Source of the DNA: an uncultured Clostridia bacterium
Lineage (GTDB): Bacteria > Bacillota > Clostridia > Christensenellales > CAG-917
Assembly: GCA_944358385.1 (NCBI GenBank)
Contig: CALVQW010000002.1
Location: 136,033 to 176,551 of the forward strand
DNA: 40,519 nucleotides
Direction of reading: 5' to 3'
Every line of letters starts with the position of its first letter. Within the stretch, counting starts at the first letter, position 1. Both the position numbers and the translations under genes were made by a program. Positions 1 through 7,522 of this stretch are shown here, piece by piece. The notes under the pieces are model-generated. The model made no database searches and was not told the origin of the DNA. It worked only from the letters and a program-made list of their open reading frames with translations.

Positions 1-1218
<1,218 letters not shown>

Positions 1219-1238
1219 GCAAGACCTCTTTTTAAGTT

Positions 1239-1364
1239 TCCGAGGGTGCTATTTGGCGAATAGCTGTGTCAAAGCCCTCCCGCCCTGCGAGTTACGTACG
1301 ACAAGTACGCGCCTCTTGTGCGGGAGGGCTTTTCCTTGCTCTTCATCCAAATATCACCCTCGGA
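1239..1364 (+). repeat. Long nested hairpin element, copy 1 (terminator-like, GTACG core)
   Basis: Outer 18-bp arms at 1239-1256 and 1347-1364 pair with one mismatch (TCCGAGGGTG..ATTTGG). Inner 13-bp arms AAAGCCCTCCCGC and GCGGGAGGGCTTT pair perfectly and the right one runs into TTTTCC, as in an intrinsic terminator. The loop holds TTACGTACGACAAGTACGCGCC, shortened here to its core TACGTACGACAAGTACGC. The same core occurs at 39774-39900 and, reversed, at 20533-20660. It probably terminates gpmI and may be a small non-autonomous repeat. Confidence 0.75.
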
Positions 1365-1398
1365 CTTCGAATAAGAATGACGCTTCGGACTTGAAAGA

Positions 1399-1467
1399 TT
1401 TAACAATTGGGGACGGGGCAAAAATGTTAAAAAATTAAACAATTTTGCCCCGTCCCCAATTGTTAAA
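1399..1467. repeat. Perfect 25-bp inverted repeat with GGGGACGGGG arms
   Basis: Arms 1399-1423 and 1443-1467 are exact reverse complements (TTTAACAATTGGGGACGGGG followed by CAAAA), around a 19-base A/T-rich centre that is itself nearly palindromic. A lone half-like motif TGGGGACGGGG sits near 1821-1831. It is missing from the otherwise similar second repeat block at 39.9 kb, so it looks like a separate insertion between the hairpin element and the 327-bp repeat. Confidence 0.8.
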
Positions 1468-1469
1468 TG

Positions 1470-1796
1470 CCCCGCCGAGGTTTCGGTGGGGAAAATAGTC
1501 CTCCGAAGTGTCGGTGGAAAGTGAAGTAATTAAGGCGCGGGGCAGGGAACAGCTCCGCGCGTGTTTTGATTTTAACTTGTCGTTGTTGTCAAGGGCGCAA
1601 AAAATTTTGCAGCCCTAAGCGGGCGGCTGACTATTGTTTTACATCCCGTGCAACAGCTTGTCTTTTACAGCTCGCAACAACTTGGGGGAGTGGGGGAATA
1701 ATTCCCCCGCAAGCAAAATTTTTTGGCGCAATTCCTTGACAAAACAGGCACAGGGAAGCGCAATTGACTTTAACACACTCCGAGCGAGTGTTGTTT
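1470..1796. repeat. 327-bp dispersed repeat, copy 1
   Basis: Closely matches 39925-40251 in the same orientation over the same length, with long identical stretches such as AGCCCTAAGCGGGCGGCTGA. Order within the unit: two small CCGA/TCGG hairpins (1470-1512), a terminator-like GCGCGGGG/CTCCGCGC hairpin followed by GTGTTTTGATTTT (about 1531-1571), a long stem-loop (1586-1742), then an ACACTC/GAGTGT hairpin. No open frame is shared by the two copies. Both copies lie just downstream of a hairpin element of the GTACG-core family. Confidence 0.85.
1586..1742. other. Candidate structured RNA or foldable DNA core of the repeat, copy 1
   Basis: Left arm 1586-1610 (TTGTCAAGG then GCGCAAAAAATTTTGC) can pair with right arm 1713-1742 (GCAAAATTTTTTGGCGC, then AATT, then CCTTGACAA). 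Inside lie a CAGCC/GGCTG hairpin (1610-1629) and a near-perfect GGGGGAAT/ATTCCCCC palindrome. In the copy at 40041-40196 the terminal stem carries G-C where this copy has A-T, which keeps pairing. The orientation of any transcript is unknown. Confidence 0.45.
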
Positions 1797-1858
1797 AATT
1801 CGCGTATAACTCCGAAATAAATGGGGACGGGGAGGGCTTTTGTCGCGCAGACGTACGT

Positions 1859-2065
1859 TCAGACATCCGACCGTCCGAGCAGGTAATCCACGCTGACGTC
1901 GAAAGCGTCCGCTATCTTGACAAGATTTTCCTGCGTGGGTTCGGAAGTGCCGTTTTCGTAGCGTATGTAAGAAGGCTGGCTGATACTCAAGATATCTGCC
2001 ATTTGTCGCTGAGTGTATTTGTACTGTTTTCGCAGTTCGGTAAGCCGCTCGGCGAATACTTTCAT
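1859..2065 (-). CDS. XRE-family helix-turn-helix transcriptional regulator
   Basis: A 68-residue protein that is almost entirely one Cro/CI-type HTH domain: RLTELRKQYKYTQRQMADIL, then SISQPSYIRYENGTSEPT and LVKIADAFDVSVDYLLGR. It should bind DNA as a dimer and has no separate effector domain. It is divergent from the small membrane protein gene at 2158 and shares the interval 2066-2157 with it, where two palindromic operators lie. There is no Shine-Dalgarno before the ATG; a TATACT -10 box on this strand (2076-2081) would start the message within a few bases of the ATG, so the mRNA may be leaderless like lambda PRM cI. Autoregulation is inferred. Confidence 0.9.
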   Translation of the reverse strand: MKVFAERLTELRKQYKYTQRQMADILSISQPSYIRYENGTSEPTQENLVKIADAFDVSVDYLLGRSDV

Positions 2066-2069
2066 CGTA

Positions 2070-2098
2070 TTGACAAGTATAGCAATTTGCTATATAAT
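2070..2098 (+). promoter_or_regulatory. Consensus sigma-A promoter for the small membrane protein gene
   Basis: TTGACA at 2070-2075, a 17-base spacer and TATAAT at 2093-2098 match the consensus exactly. The spacer contains operator 1. The predicted transcript starts near 2105, which excludes the TTG at 2098 as a start codon. Confidence 0.88.
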
Positions 2099-2125
2099 TG
2101 GGTAAAATGATAGCCGTTTGCTATC
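2078..2125. promoter_or_regulatory. Twin 17-bp palindromic operators for the XRE repressor
   Basis: Operator 1 (2078-2094) is TATAGCAATTTGCTATA; operator 2 (2109-2125) is GATAGCCGTTTGCTATC. They share ATAGC-N2-TTTGCTAT and their centres are 31 bp apart, about three helical turns. Operator 1 fills the -35/-10 spacer and also overlaps the reverse -10 box TATACT; operator 2 covers the start of the forward transcript. This is the layout of a repressor that controls both directions; the binding protein is inferred to be the adjacent XRE. Confidence 0.75.
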
Positions 2126-2157
2126 TACCTACCAATGAGTTTCAGTGGGGGAAGATC

Positions 2158-2535
2158 ATGCCGGAAAGCGAATGCGGCGCATCGGAAAGGACCGCGCATG
2201 ACGATAAGAAAAGGGAAAAAACGATCGCAACGTGCATCGTTGTTGCGGTCGTATTGGTCGCCGCTCTCATCATAGGGCTTGTTCTGCATTTCGGGCGCAT
2301 TGACGCGTTCACGTGGGAATTGTACGAGCAGGTGGAGAGGGGGATGACCTACGGCGAAGTTTGCGATGTGTTGGATTTTGAGGGTGAACTTGCCGATTTC
2401 GACTACATCACCGGCGCAGCCACTTTTGCGTGGAACCGCGGTGACAGGTGGATCTTTGTGACGTTTGTCTCAGGAAAAGCCTCGATGAAAGCTCAGATAA
2501 ATATGGAACATACGGAAGGTTACGGCGAACGGTGA
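2158..2535 (+). CDS. Small membrane-anchored protein with a BamE/DUF3862-like domain
   Basis: About 125 residues: a charged N-terminus, one membrane segment around residues 24-45 (CIVVAVVLVAALIIGLVLHF), then an extracytoplasmic domain with WELYEQVERGMTYGEVCDVL, FAWNRGDRWIFVTFVSGKA. The pattern of a G-M-(S/T)-Y-x-E-V helix followed by a short sheet ending in V-x-F-x-x-G-K is typical of SmpA/BamE-like and DUF3862 proteins in Bacillota. The ATG at 2158 follows GTGGGGGAAG; an in-frame TTG at 2098 lies inside the -10 box and cannot be used. Its function is unknown; it appears to be the regulated target of the divergent XRE repressor. Confidence 0.7.
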   Translation: MPESECGASERTAHDDKKREKTIATCIVVAVVLVAALIIGLVLHFGRIDAFTWELYEQVERGMTYGEVCDVLDFEGELADFDYITGAATFAWNRGDRWIFVTFVSGKASMKAQINMEHTEGYGER

Positions 2536-2603
2536 TGACGGATGCACCGTTCGCTTCCGGTGACGCCGAGTTTTATCTTCTCCCGTCCCTGATGTTTAAA
2601 ACA

Positions 2604-2632
2604 CTCTCCGCCGAACGGCGTTCGGCGGAGAG
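2604..2632 (-). terminator. Hairpin between convergent genes, terminator for the antiporter
   Basis: Perfect 13-bp arms CTCTCCGCCGAAC and GTTCGGCGGAGAG around a 3-base loop. Read on the minus strand it is followed by TGTTTTAAA, giving a short U-tract. It separates the convergent genes ending at 2535 (+) and 2641 (-). Confidence 0.75.
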
Positions 2633-2640
2633 TAGAGCAG

Positions 2641-3894
2641 TCAGGCGGCGGGTTTTTCTTCCCGCACGTAGGTCGGCGGGAGTGTGGGAGGAGGGAGTTC
2701 GCCGCGGTAGGAGAGCTTGAGCAGAAGGGGAGTGAGCAGGGTGGTGGCGATGATGAGGATGAGGACGAAGGGCATGATAGAGGCGTCCACCAGCCCGGAG
2801 TCCACTCCGCGCTGGGCGCACACCAGCACCACTTCCGCGCGCACCATCATGCCGATGCCCACGCGCAGACTGTCCTTGAAGCCGTAGCCGCAGAGGAGCG
2901 CGCCGCCCCCGCAGCCTATCACTTTGCCCGCCATGCCTGCCAGCACGAATACCACGCCGAATCCCACCATTTGGGCGTTTATCGAGTCAAAATTGGATGT
3001 TATCCCTATGTTTGCGAAAAATACGGGTGCAAAGATCATATAGTTGCTGATCTCTATCTTGCGGTCAACATACTCCGCTTCGTGCAGCCCGGAGAGCATG
3101 AGTCCCGCGACATACGCGCCCGTGATGTCCGCCACTCCGAACCATGTCTCGGCGGCGTAGGCATAGAAGAAGCACACCGCGAAACTGAGTATGGGGATGC
3201 GGCGGGTGTGGGGATAGCGTTTTGAAAGATATTTGACGGCAAGCCTTATCACGATGCCCACGGCGACAGCCGCGGCGAAGAAGGCTATCATCATGCCCAC
3301 GGAGCGTCCGATGTCGCCCGCGCCGCCCGTTGCGTCAATGGAGATGAAGAGGGAGAGCAGCACTATGCCGATGACGTCGTCAATGATGGCGGCGGCGATG
3401 ATGGACATGCCCACTTTGGTGTTGAGTTTGCCAAGCTCTTTCAGCGCAGCCACCGTTATACTGACGGAAGTAGCCGCAAGTATCGTGCCGTAAAAGAGAC
3501 AGGAGATGAGGTCGCTTTGGGAGAGGGCGGAGAAATTGCCGCCGAAGAGCATGCCGCCCGCCGCGAGAAAGCCGAAGAGCAGCGGGCACGCCACGCCGAG
3601 CAGGGTGATGACCACGCTGGGCACGCCTATCTTTTTGAACTGTTTGAGGTCGGTGTCCAGCCCCGCCGAGAACATGATGAGGATGACGCCGATCTTGGCA
3701 AGGAAGGAAAGCCCGTCCATCGCCGAGGAGGTGAATACCTGTTGCCCCGGGATGTAGCGGACAAGTCCGAGCAGTATGCCCGCGACGATCATGCCCACCA
3801 CCTGGGGCAGCCCCAGCTTTTTGCCCAATATGGAGAAGAGCTTTGCCACCACGAGTATGAGAGCGAGGGGCAGGAGCAGTTCGTCTACTTTCAT
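2641..3894 (-). CDS. Cation:proton antiporter (CPA2, NapA/Kef-like)
   Basis: A 417-residue polytopic membrane protein with about 12-13 hydrophobic segments and no cytosolic TrkA domain. It begins VDELLLPLALILVVAKLFSI and carries GLPQVVGMIVAGILLG. The ion-binding double aspartate is in AAAIIDDVIGIVLL and is preceded by the unwound-helix-type stretch ATSVSITVAAL, as in NapA-type exchangers. It probably swaps Na+ or K+ for protons; substrate unproven. Two in-frame ATGs exist. The upstream one (3898-3900) touches the GGGAGG ribosome site, whereas the second (3892-3894) has a six-base gap, so I start there. It is monocistronic with its own promoter and terminator. Confidence 0.88.
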   Translation of the reverse strand: MKVDELLLPLALILVVAKLFSILGKKLGLPQVVGMIVAGILLGLVRYIPGQQVFTSSAMDGLSFLAKIGVILIMFSAGLDTDLKQFKKIGVPSVVITLLGVACPLLFGFLAAGGMLFGGNFSALSQSDLISCLFYGTILAATSVSITVAALKELGKLNTKVGMSIIAAAIIDDVIGIVLLSLFISIDATGGAGDIGRSVGMMIAFFAAAVAVGIVIRLAVKYLSKRYPHTRRIPILSFAVCFFYAYAAETWFGVADITGAYVAGLMLSGLHEAEYVDRKIEISNYMIFAPVFFANIGITSNFDSINAQMVGFGVVFVLAGMAGKVIGCGGGALLCGYGFKDSLRVGIGMMVRAEVVLVCAQRGVDSGLVDASIMPFVLILIIATTLLTPLLLKLSYRGELPPPTLPPTYVREEKPAA

Positions 3895-3931
3895 TTTCAT
3901 CCTCCCGTCCGGGCATTTTCCGGACGAATAA

Positions 3932-3960
3932 GTTATACGCCGCCCGCCCTTTCAAGTCAA
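3932..3960 (-). promoter_or_regulatory. Promoter of the antiporter gene
   Basis: On the minus strand TTGACT (3955-3960), 17 bases, TATAAC (3932-3937). The leader between promoter and gene contains a 7-bp hairpin CGTCCGG/CCGGACG at 3906-3926 just before the GGGAGG ribosome site. Confidence 0.75.
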
Positions 3961-4202
3961 GCGCGCGAGCCATCGCCGCGCGCACAAATTTGATTTTCGC
4001 GCTCCGCGCACCCGCTTTCGGTGGCGCGGGAAAAAGCGCACCCGTCCTTGCCCCGCCCTTATCCGTCCTTGCCCCTCTGTCCGCTGCGGCAGTCGGATTT
4101 TAATCTTTCTTCAATAATACAGGCGTTTTATAACGCATAAATATGATGATAAAGTGCGATTTTGCGCAAGAAGTGCCGCAAGTTACATATCCTGCAAAAC
4201 GA
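3961..4202. other. Intergenic interval with no gene seen
   Basis: Divergent spacer between the antiporter promoter and the promoter at 4203. It holds C-rich, weakly repetitive DNA (CCGTCCTTGCCCC twice, near 4040 and 4062) and A/T-rich sequence from about 4098. I see no coding region, RNA gene or clear operator. Confidence 0.6.
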
Positions 4203-4232
4203 TTGACACCCGTCTTTGCGAAATGGTAAAAT
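4203..4232 (+). promoter_or_regulatory. Promoter of the small membrane protein at 4256
   Basis: TTGACA (4203-4208), an 18-base spacer and TAAAAT (4227-4232), 24 bases before the ATG, with GAAGAGG as ribosome site. Confidence 0.72.
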
Positions 4233-4255
4233 TTATATGACCGAAGAGGTTTGTT

Positions 4256-4687
4256 ATGTTTGATCTTATGACGACCGTGATCGGCGTGTCCTTCACCGTC
4301 CTCGCGCTTGCGCTGGTGGTGGCGGCGGCGAGCATCATCGTGTGCATCGCCACGCTGATAAAAAACCTTCCGAAAGGGATAAGGGCGTTGCGGGCGGCGA
4401 CGGAGTCCTCCGTCTACGCTCTTGCGCTGTGCGGGCAGAGCGTCGCCGAGGAGGCGAGGTTCGCGCGTCTGCAATTCATTTTCGGAAAGCGTTTCCTTTT
4501 CGGTGTCTGCGGCATTTACGTTTCCGTGGCGAAATTTTTTGCGGGAGGAGTGTCCCGTGCCTTTGTGGCGCGCCCCTCCTCGGCGAGGATCGCGGTGCGC
4601 CCGGAGAGGCGTGCGCATTTCAGCGTCGCGCACACTTCGGCGTCCGTCCCCGTCCTTTCGCATTTCAGTGTGGTCATGAAGCAATGA
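4256..4687 (+). CDS. Hypothetical small membrane protein
   Basis: 143 residues that I do not recognise. A strong N-terminal membrane segment (VIGVSFTVLALALVVAAASI) is followed by a basic loop and a weaker second hydrophobic stretch (FLFGVCGIYVSVAKFFAGG). The first half uses G/C-ending codons like neighbouring genes, and a good promoter and ribosome site precede it. The last 45 residues (many Arg, Ala, Ser, His) look compositionally like out-of-frame GC-rich DNA, so the gene may be frameshifted or decaying at its 3' end. It lies just upstream of the ABC/Ig-like operon but has its own promoter. Confidence 0.45.
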   Translation: MFDLMTTVIGVSFTVLALALVVAAASIIVCIATLIKNLPKGIRALRAATESSVYALALCGQSVAEEARFARLQFIFGKRFLFGVCGIYVSVAKFFAGGVSRAFVARPSSARIAVRPERRAHFSVAHTSASVPVLSHFSVVMKQ

Positions 4688-4752
4688 GAACGTGAAGGCG
4701 GGAGCCTTCCGACGCGTGCCGCGCGAGTGCGTCGTGCGTCTTTTTCCCGTTT

Positions 4753-4806
4753 GTAAGAATTTCGTAAGATTTGCGTCAAGCAAACGTAAGATATTCGGTT
4801 TAGAAT
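4753..4806 (+). promoter_or_regulatory. Phased 11-bp direct repeats plus -10 box upstream of the ABC/Ig-like operon
   Basis: Four boxes GTAAGA, GTAAGA, GTCAAG and GTAAGA start at 4753, 4764, 4775 and 4786, an exact 11-bp pitch. A TAGAAT -10 box follows at 4801-4806, nine bases after the last box, and no proper -35 is present. This is the geometry of promoters activated by OmpR/PhoB-family response regulators, which bind tandem 11-bp direct repeats in place of the -35 element. The regulator is not encoded in the window. Confidence 0.65.
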
Positions 4807-4835
4807 GTAAAAGATCATTATAGTTTTCGTGTGTG

Positions 4836-4909
4836 CGGTCGTGCGCACGCGATGTCCCGCGACCGACAGAGTCCGGACGGGACGGCGGTCACCCCGAAGG
4901 GCGGGTGAC
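4836..4909 (+). other. Structured 5' leader of the ABC operon
   Basis: The roughly 130-base leader between the predicted start and the ATG holds three small hairpins: CGGTCG/CGACCG (4836-4865), GTCC/GGAC-type repeats around 4871-4883, and GTCACCC/GGGTGAC (4888-4909). I recognise no known riboswitch in it. Confidence 0.4.
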
Positions 4910-4943
4910 GATCAGGATCAAAGAGAAACAGCAGGAGAAAAAT

Positions 4944-5783
4944 ATGCTTACAGTAACCAATCTCAGAAAAGTTTATCCCAAGAGCGACCGTGTGGCGGTG
5001 GACGACATTTCTTTTGAACTGCGTCCCGGCGAGATCTTCGGCTTCCTCGGTCAGAACGGCGCGGGAAAATCCACCACGATCAAGTGCCTCACCGGCATAC
5101 TGCCTTTTGAGGGCGGCACGATCGAGGTGTGCGGCTACGACATCCAGAAGGAGCCGATCAAAGCCAAGATGAACATGGGCTATGTCCCCGACAACCACTC
5201 CGTCTATGAGAAACTGACGGGCAGGGAATATGTCAACTACGTCGCCGACCTCTACCGCGTGTCCAAGGCGGACAGGACGGAGAGGCTGGAGAGATATCTC
5301 GACCTTTTCAAACTGCGCTTTGCCATCGACAAGCAGATCAAGGCGTACTCCCACGGCATGAAGCAGAAGATCTGCATCATCGCCGCACTCATCCACGAGC
5401 CTAAGCTGTGGGTGCTGGACGAGCCTATGATGGGCTTGGACCCCCAGTCCACGGCGGAGATCATCGCGTACATGCGCGAGCATTGCGCCAAGGGCAACAC
5501 GGTGTTCTTCTCCAGCCACAACCTCGACCTCGTGAAGAGGCTGTGCCACCGCGTGGCGATCATCAACGAGGGACACCTCATCGACTGCTTCGACCTTGCG
5601 GGCAACGAGGAGAACAAGGCGAATCTCGAAGAGAGGTTCTTCAAGATCACCGGCACTTACGAAAAGAGGCTGTTTGAGGATTACGTCGCGCAGGAGCAGG
5701 AGGAGATGCGTCCCGATATGCCCGCTCCCGAAAGCGACGGTGCCGAGGAAAAGGCTTCCGACGGCGTGACGACGGAGGAGTGA
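4944..5783 (+). CDS. ABC transporter ATP-binding protein (ABC-2 exporter type)
   Basis: 279 residues. Walker A GQNGAGKST (residues 36-44), Q-loop region near MNMGYVPDN, signature YSHGMKQKI, Walker B LWVLDEPMMGLD and switch histidine in FFSSHNLDLV are all intact, so it should hydrolyse ATP for the permease encoded next. After the nucleotide-binding domain there is an acidic tail (QEQEEMRPDMPAPESDGAEE) of unknown role. The ATG at 4944 is chosen because AGGAG lies seven bases upstream; the frame is open further upstream but lacks ribosome sites. It is the first gene of an operon with the permease and the two Ig-like surface proteins. Confidence 0.93.
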   Translation: MLTVTNLRKVYPKSDRVAVDDISFELRPGEIFGFLGQNGAGKSTTIKCLTGILPFEGGTIEVCGYDIQKEPIKAKMNMGYVPDNHSVYEKLTGREYVNYVADLYRVSKADRTERLERYLDLFKLRFAIDKQIKAYSHGMKQKICIIAALIHEPKLWVLDEPMMGLDPQSTAEIIAYMREHCAKGNTVFFSSHNLDLVKRLCHRVAIINEGHLIDCFDLAGNEENKANLEERFFKITGTYEKRLFEDYVAQEQEEMRPDMPAPESDGAEEKASDGVTTEE

Positions 5784-5785
5784 AG

Positions 5786-7492
5786 ATGAAAGACAAGATA
5801 TCCTGGCTCAGCGTTAGATCGCTCGTCAGGCTGGAAATGCGCGCGCGGTTCGGTTCGAGAGTGGACATGACCGCGAAGGCGAAGGCTAGCAAAGCCCTCA
5901 GCATCATTTTCACCCTGGCTATATACGCGGTTCTGGTGACGGGCATCTATTACCTCGCCGAAATGTTCGTGCGCAGGTCTCATATGCCTTTTGAGTTCCT
6001 CGTGGTGGCGATGACCTTCACGGTGTGCGTGACCACCATCGTTGCGATAGGCAACGTGGTCAAGAACCTCTACCTCAGCGGCGACAACGAATTGCTGCTG
6101 CGCTTCCCCGTGAACGGCAGGGAGATCCTCATCTCCAAGTCCATCTACTGCTTCCTGCACAATGTGGTGATCAATCTTCTCATCATGATCCCCTTGTGCG
6201 TGATATACGGTGTGGTGTCCTCCGCGCCCGTGGGCTACTATTTTGTCGCCATCGCGGTGACGCTGCTCGCCATACCTCTGCCTTACGCGATAGCGAACCT
6301 GCTCGCCATCCCCGTCATGATGATCATGAACCTGGTGAAGAATCAGTTCCTTCTGGTGCTCATCCTTCTCATCGCAGCCATCTGCGGCGTGTTCATCCTT
6401 TACATGACGGCACTCTCCGGCGTGCTGGAATATATGCGTGACGAGAGCGAGAGCATGTTCTCGCCCGCGGTGATGGACATCTTCCGCAATTTTGCGAATT
6501 CCGCCTATCCTTTCAGGTGGTACGCACTGTTGCTCGGCGGTTGGTTCTCGGGCTACGGCTCGCAGGCGGCGGGACTTTCCTTCCTCTATCTGTTCCTGAT
6601 CACGGCGGCACTCTGCGTGGGAGCGTATTTCGTCACTTCGCGCACGTACTATCAGATCATCCTCAACGGCATCGAGACGGAGAAGGTCTCCTTCCAGAAG
6701 AAGATCCCCAACATCAAGCGCAGTGTGTTCGGCACCCTGCTGCACCGTGAGTTCTTCCTCATCCTGCGCTCCTTCAACTACTCCTTCCAATATCTTGCGA
6801 TGGCTGTTGCCGCACCCGTCATGGTGTACTACTGCAACGACCTCGCGGCGACGATGGGCAAGAACACCGTGGGCGCGGCGATAGTGCCGGGACTCACGCT
6901 GCTTGTCATCATCATATTCAGTGCCATCATCGTGTCCTTCGCGTCCACATCCATTTCGCGTGAAGGCAATGCGTTCTACCACACCAAGATCGTGCCCGTG
7001 AGCTACACGACGCAGATCCTTGCCAAGCTCTTCCTCTACGGCGCGGTGGGTACGGCTTCCGTCGTGCTTTCCACCGTTGTGGTGGCGGCGGCGTTCGGCA
7101 CGGACAAGGCGGGCAACCTGCTCACTTCGCTCGACATCGGCTGCATCTTCATCATTTCGCAGATGATCACCATGGCTCTCACCTGTCTTGCGATAGCCGC
7201 GGACGTGAAGTCGCCCACATTCAACGTGGTCGGAGACGGCGAAATGGTCTCCGCCAACAAGAATATGGTGGTGTCGCTGCTGGTCGGCATAGTGGTCGCC
7301 GCGCTCTTCGGCGTGTTCACGATGGTGTTCAGCTTCCTGCCTCTGCAAGTGGGTGACGTAGTCATCGTTCCCGCGGGCGAGATGAACAACATCTACGCCA
7401 TCCTGGCGGGGATCTCGGTGGTCATACTTGCGGGCAGCATAGCGGCTCTCTTTGCAAATCTTGAGAGACGCTATCAGAAGATCGCTCCCTGA
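5786..7492 (+). CDS. ABC-2 type transporter permease
   Basis: 568 residues with about a dozen predicted membrane segments (for example IIFTLAIYAVLVTGIYYLA, AALFGVFTMVFSFLPLQVG, VILAGSIAALFANL). It resembles the fused, double-length ABC-2 permeases sometimes labelled putative ABC exporter, rather than the 250-400-residue single units. An in-frame GTG at 5780 overlaps the ATPase stop, but the ATG at 5786 has GGAGGAG at the right distance. It should form an exporter with the ATPase encoded just upstream. The substrate is unknown; the two large surface proteins downstream are the obvious functional partners. Confidence 0.85.
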   Translation: MKDKISWLSVRSLVRLEMRARFGSRVDMTAKAKASKALSIIFTLAIYAVLVTGIYYLAEMFVRRSHMPFEFLVVAMTFTVCVTTIVAIGNVVKNLYLSGDNELLLRFPVNGREILISKSIYCFLHNVVINLLIMIPLCVIYGVVSSAPVGYYFVAIAVTLLAIPLPYAIANLLAIPVMMIMNLVKNQFLLVLILLIAAICGVFILYMTALSGVLEYMRDESESMFSPAVMDIFRNFANSAYPFRWYALLLGGWFSGYGSQAAGLSFLYLFLITAALCVGAYFVTSRTYYQIILNGIETEKVSFQKKIPNIKRSVFGTLLHREFFLILRSFNYSFQYLAMAVAAPVMVYYCNDLAATMGKNTVGAAIVPGLTLLVIIIFSAIIVSFASTSISREGNAFYHTKIVPVSYTTQILAKLFLYGAVGTASVVLSTVVVAAAFGTDKAGNLLTSLDIGCIFIISQMITMALTCLAIAADVKSPTFNVVGDGEMVSANKNMVVSLLVGIVVAALFGVFTMVFSFLPLQVGDVVIVPAGEMNNIYAILAGISVVILAGSIAALFANLERRYQKIAP

Positions 7493-7522
7493 CGGTGCGG
7501 ATCTTCGGGAGAAGTTCAGTCT

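Noticed and set aside
1253..1438. 61-codon open frame downstream of gpmI
   Set aside because: It runs through the hairpin element and into the 25-bp palindrome; no ribosome site and no domain.
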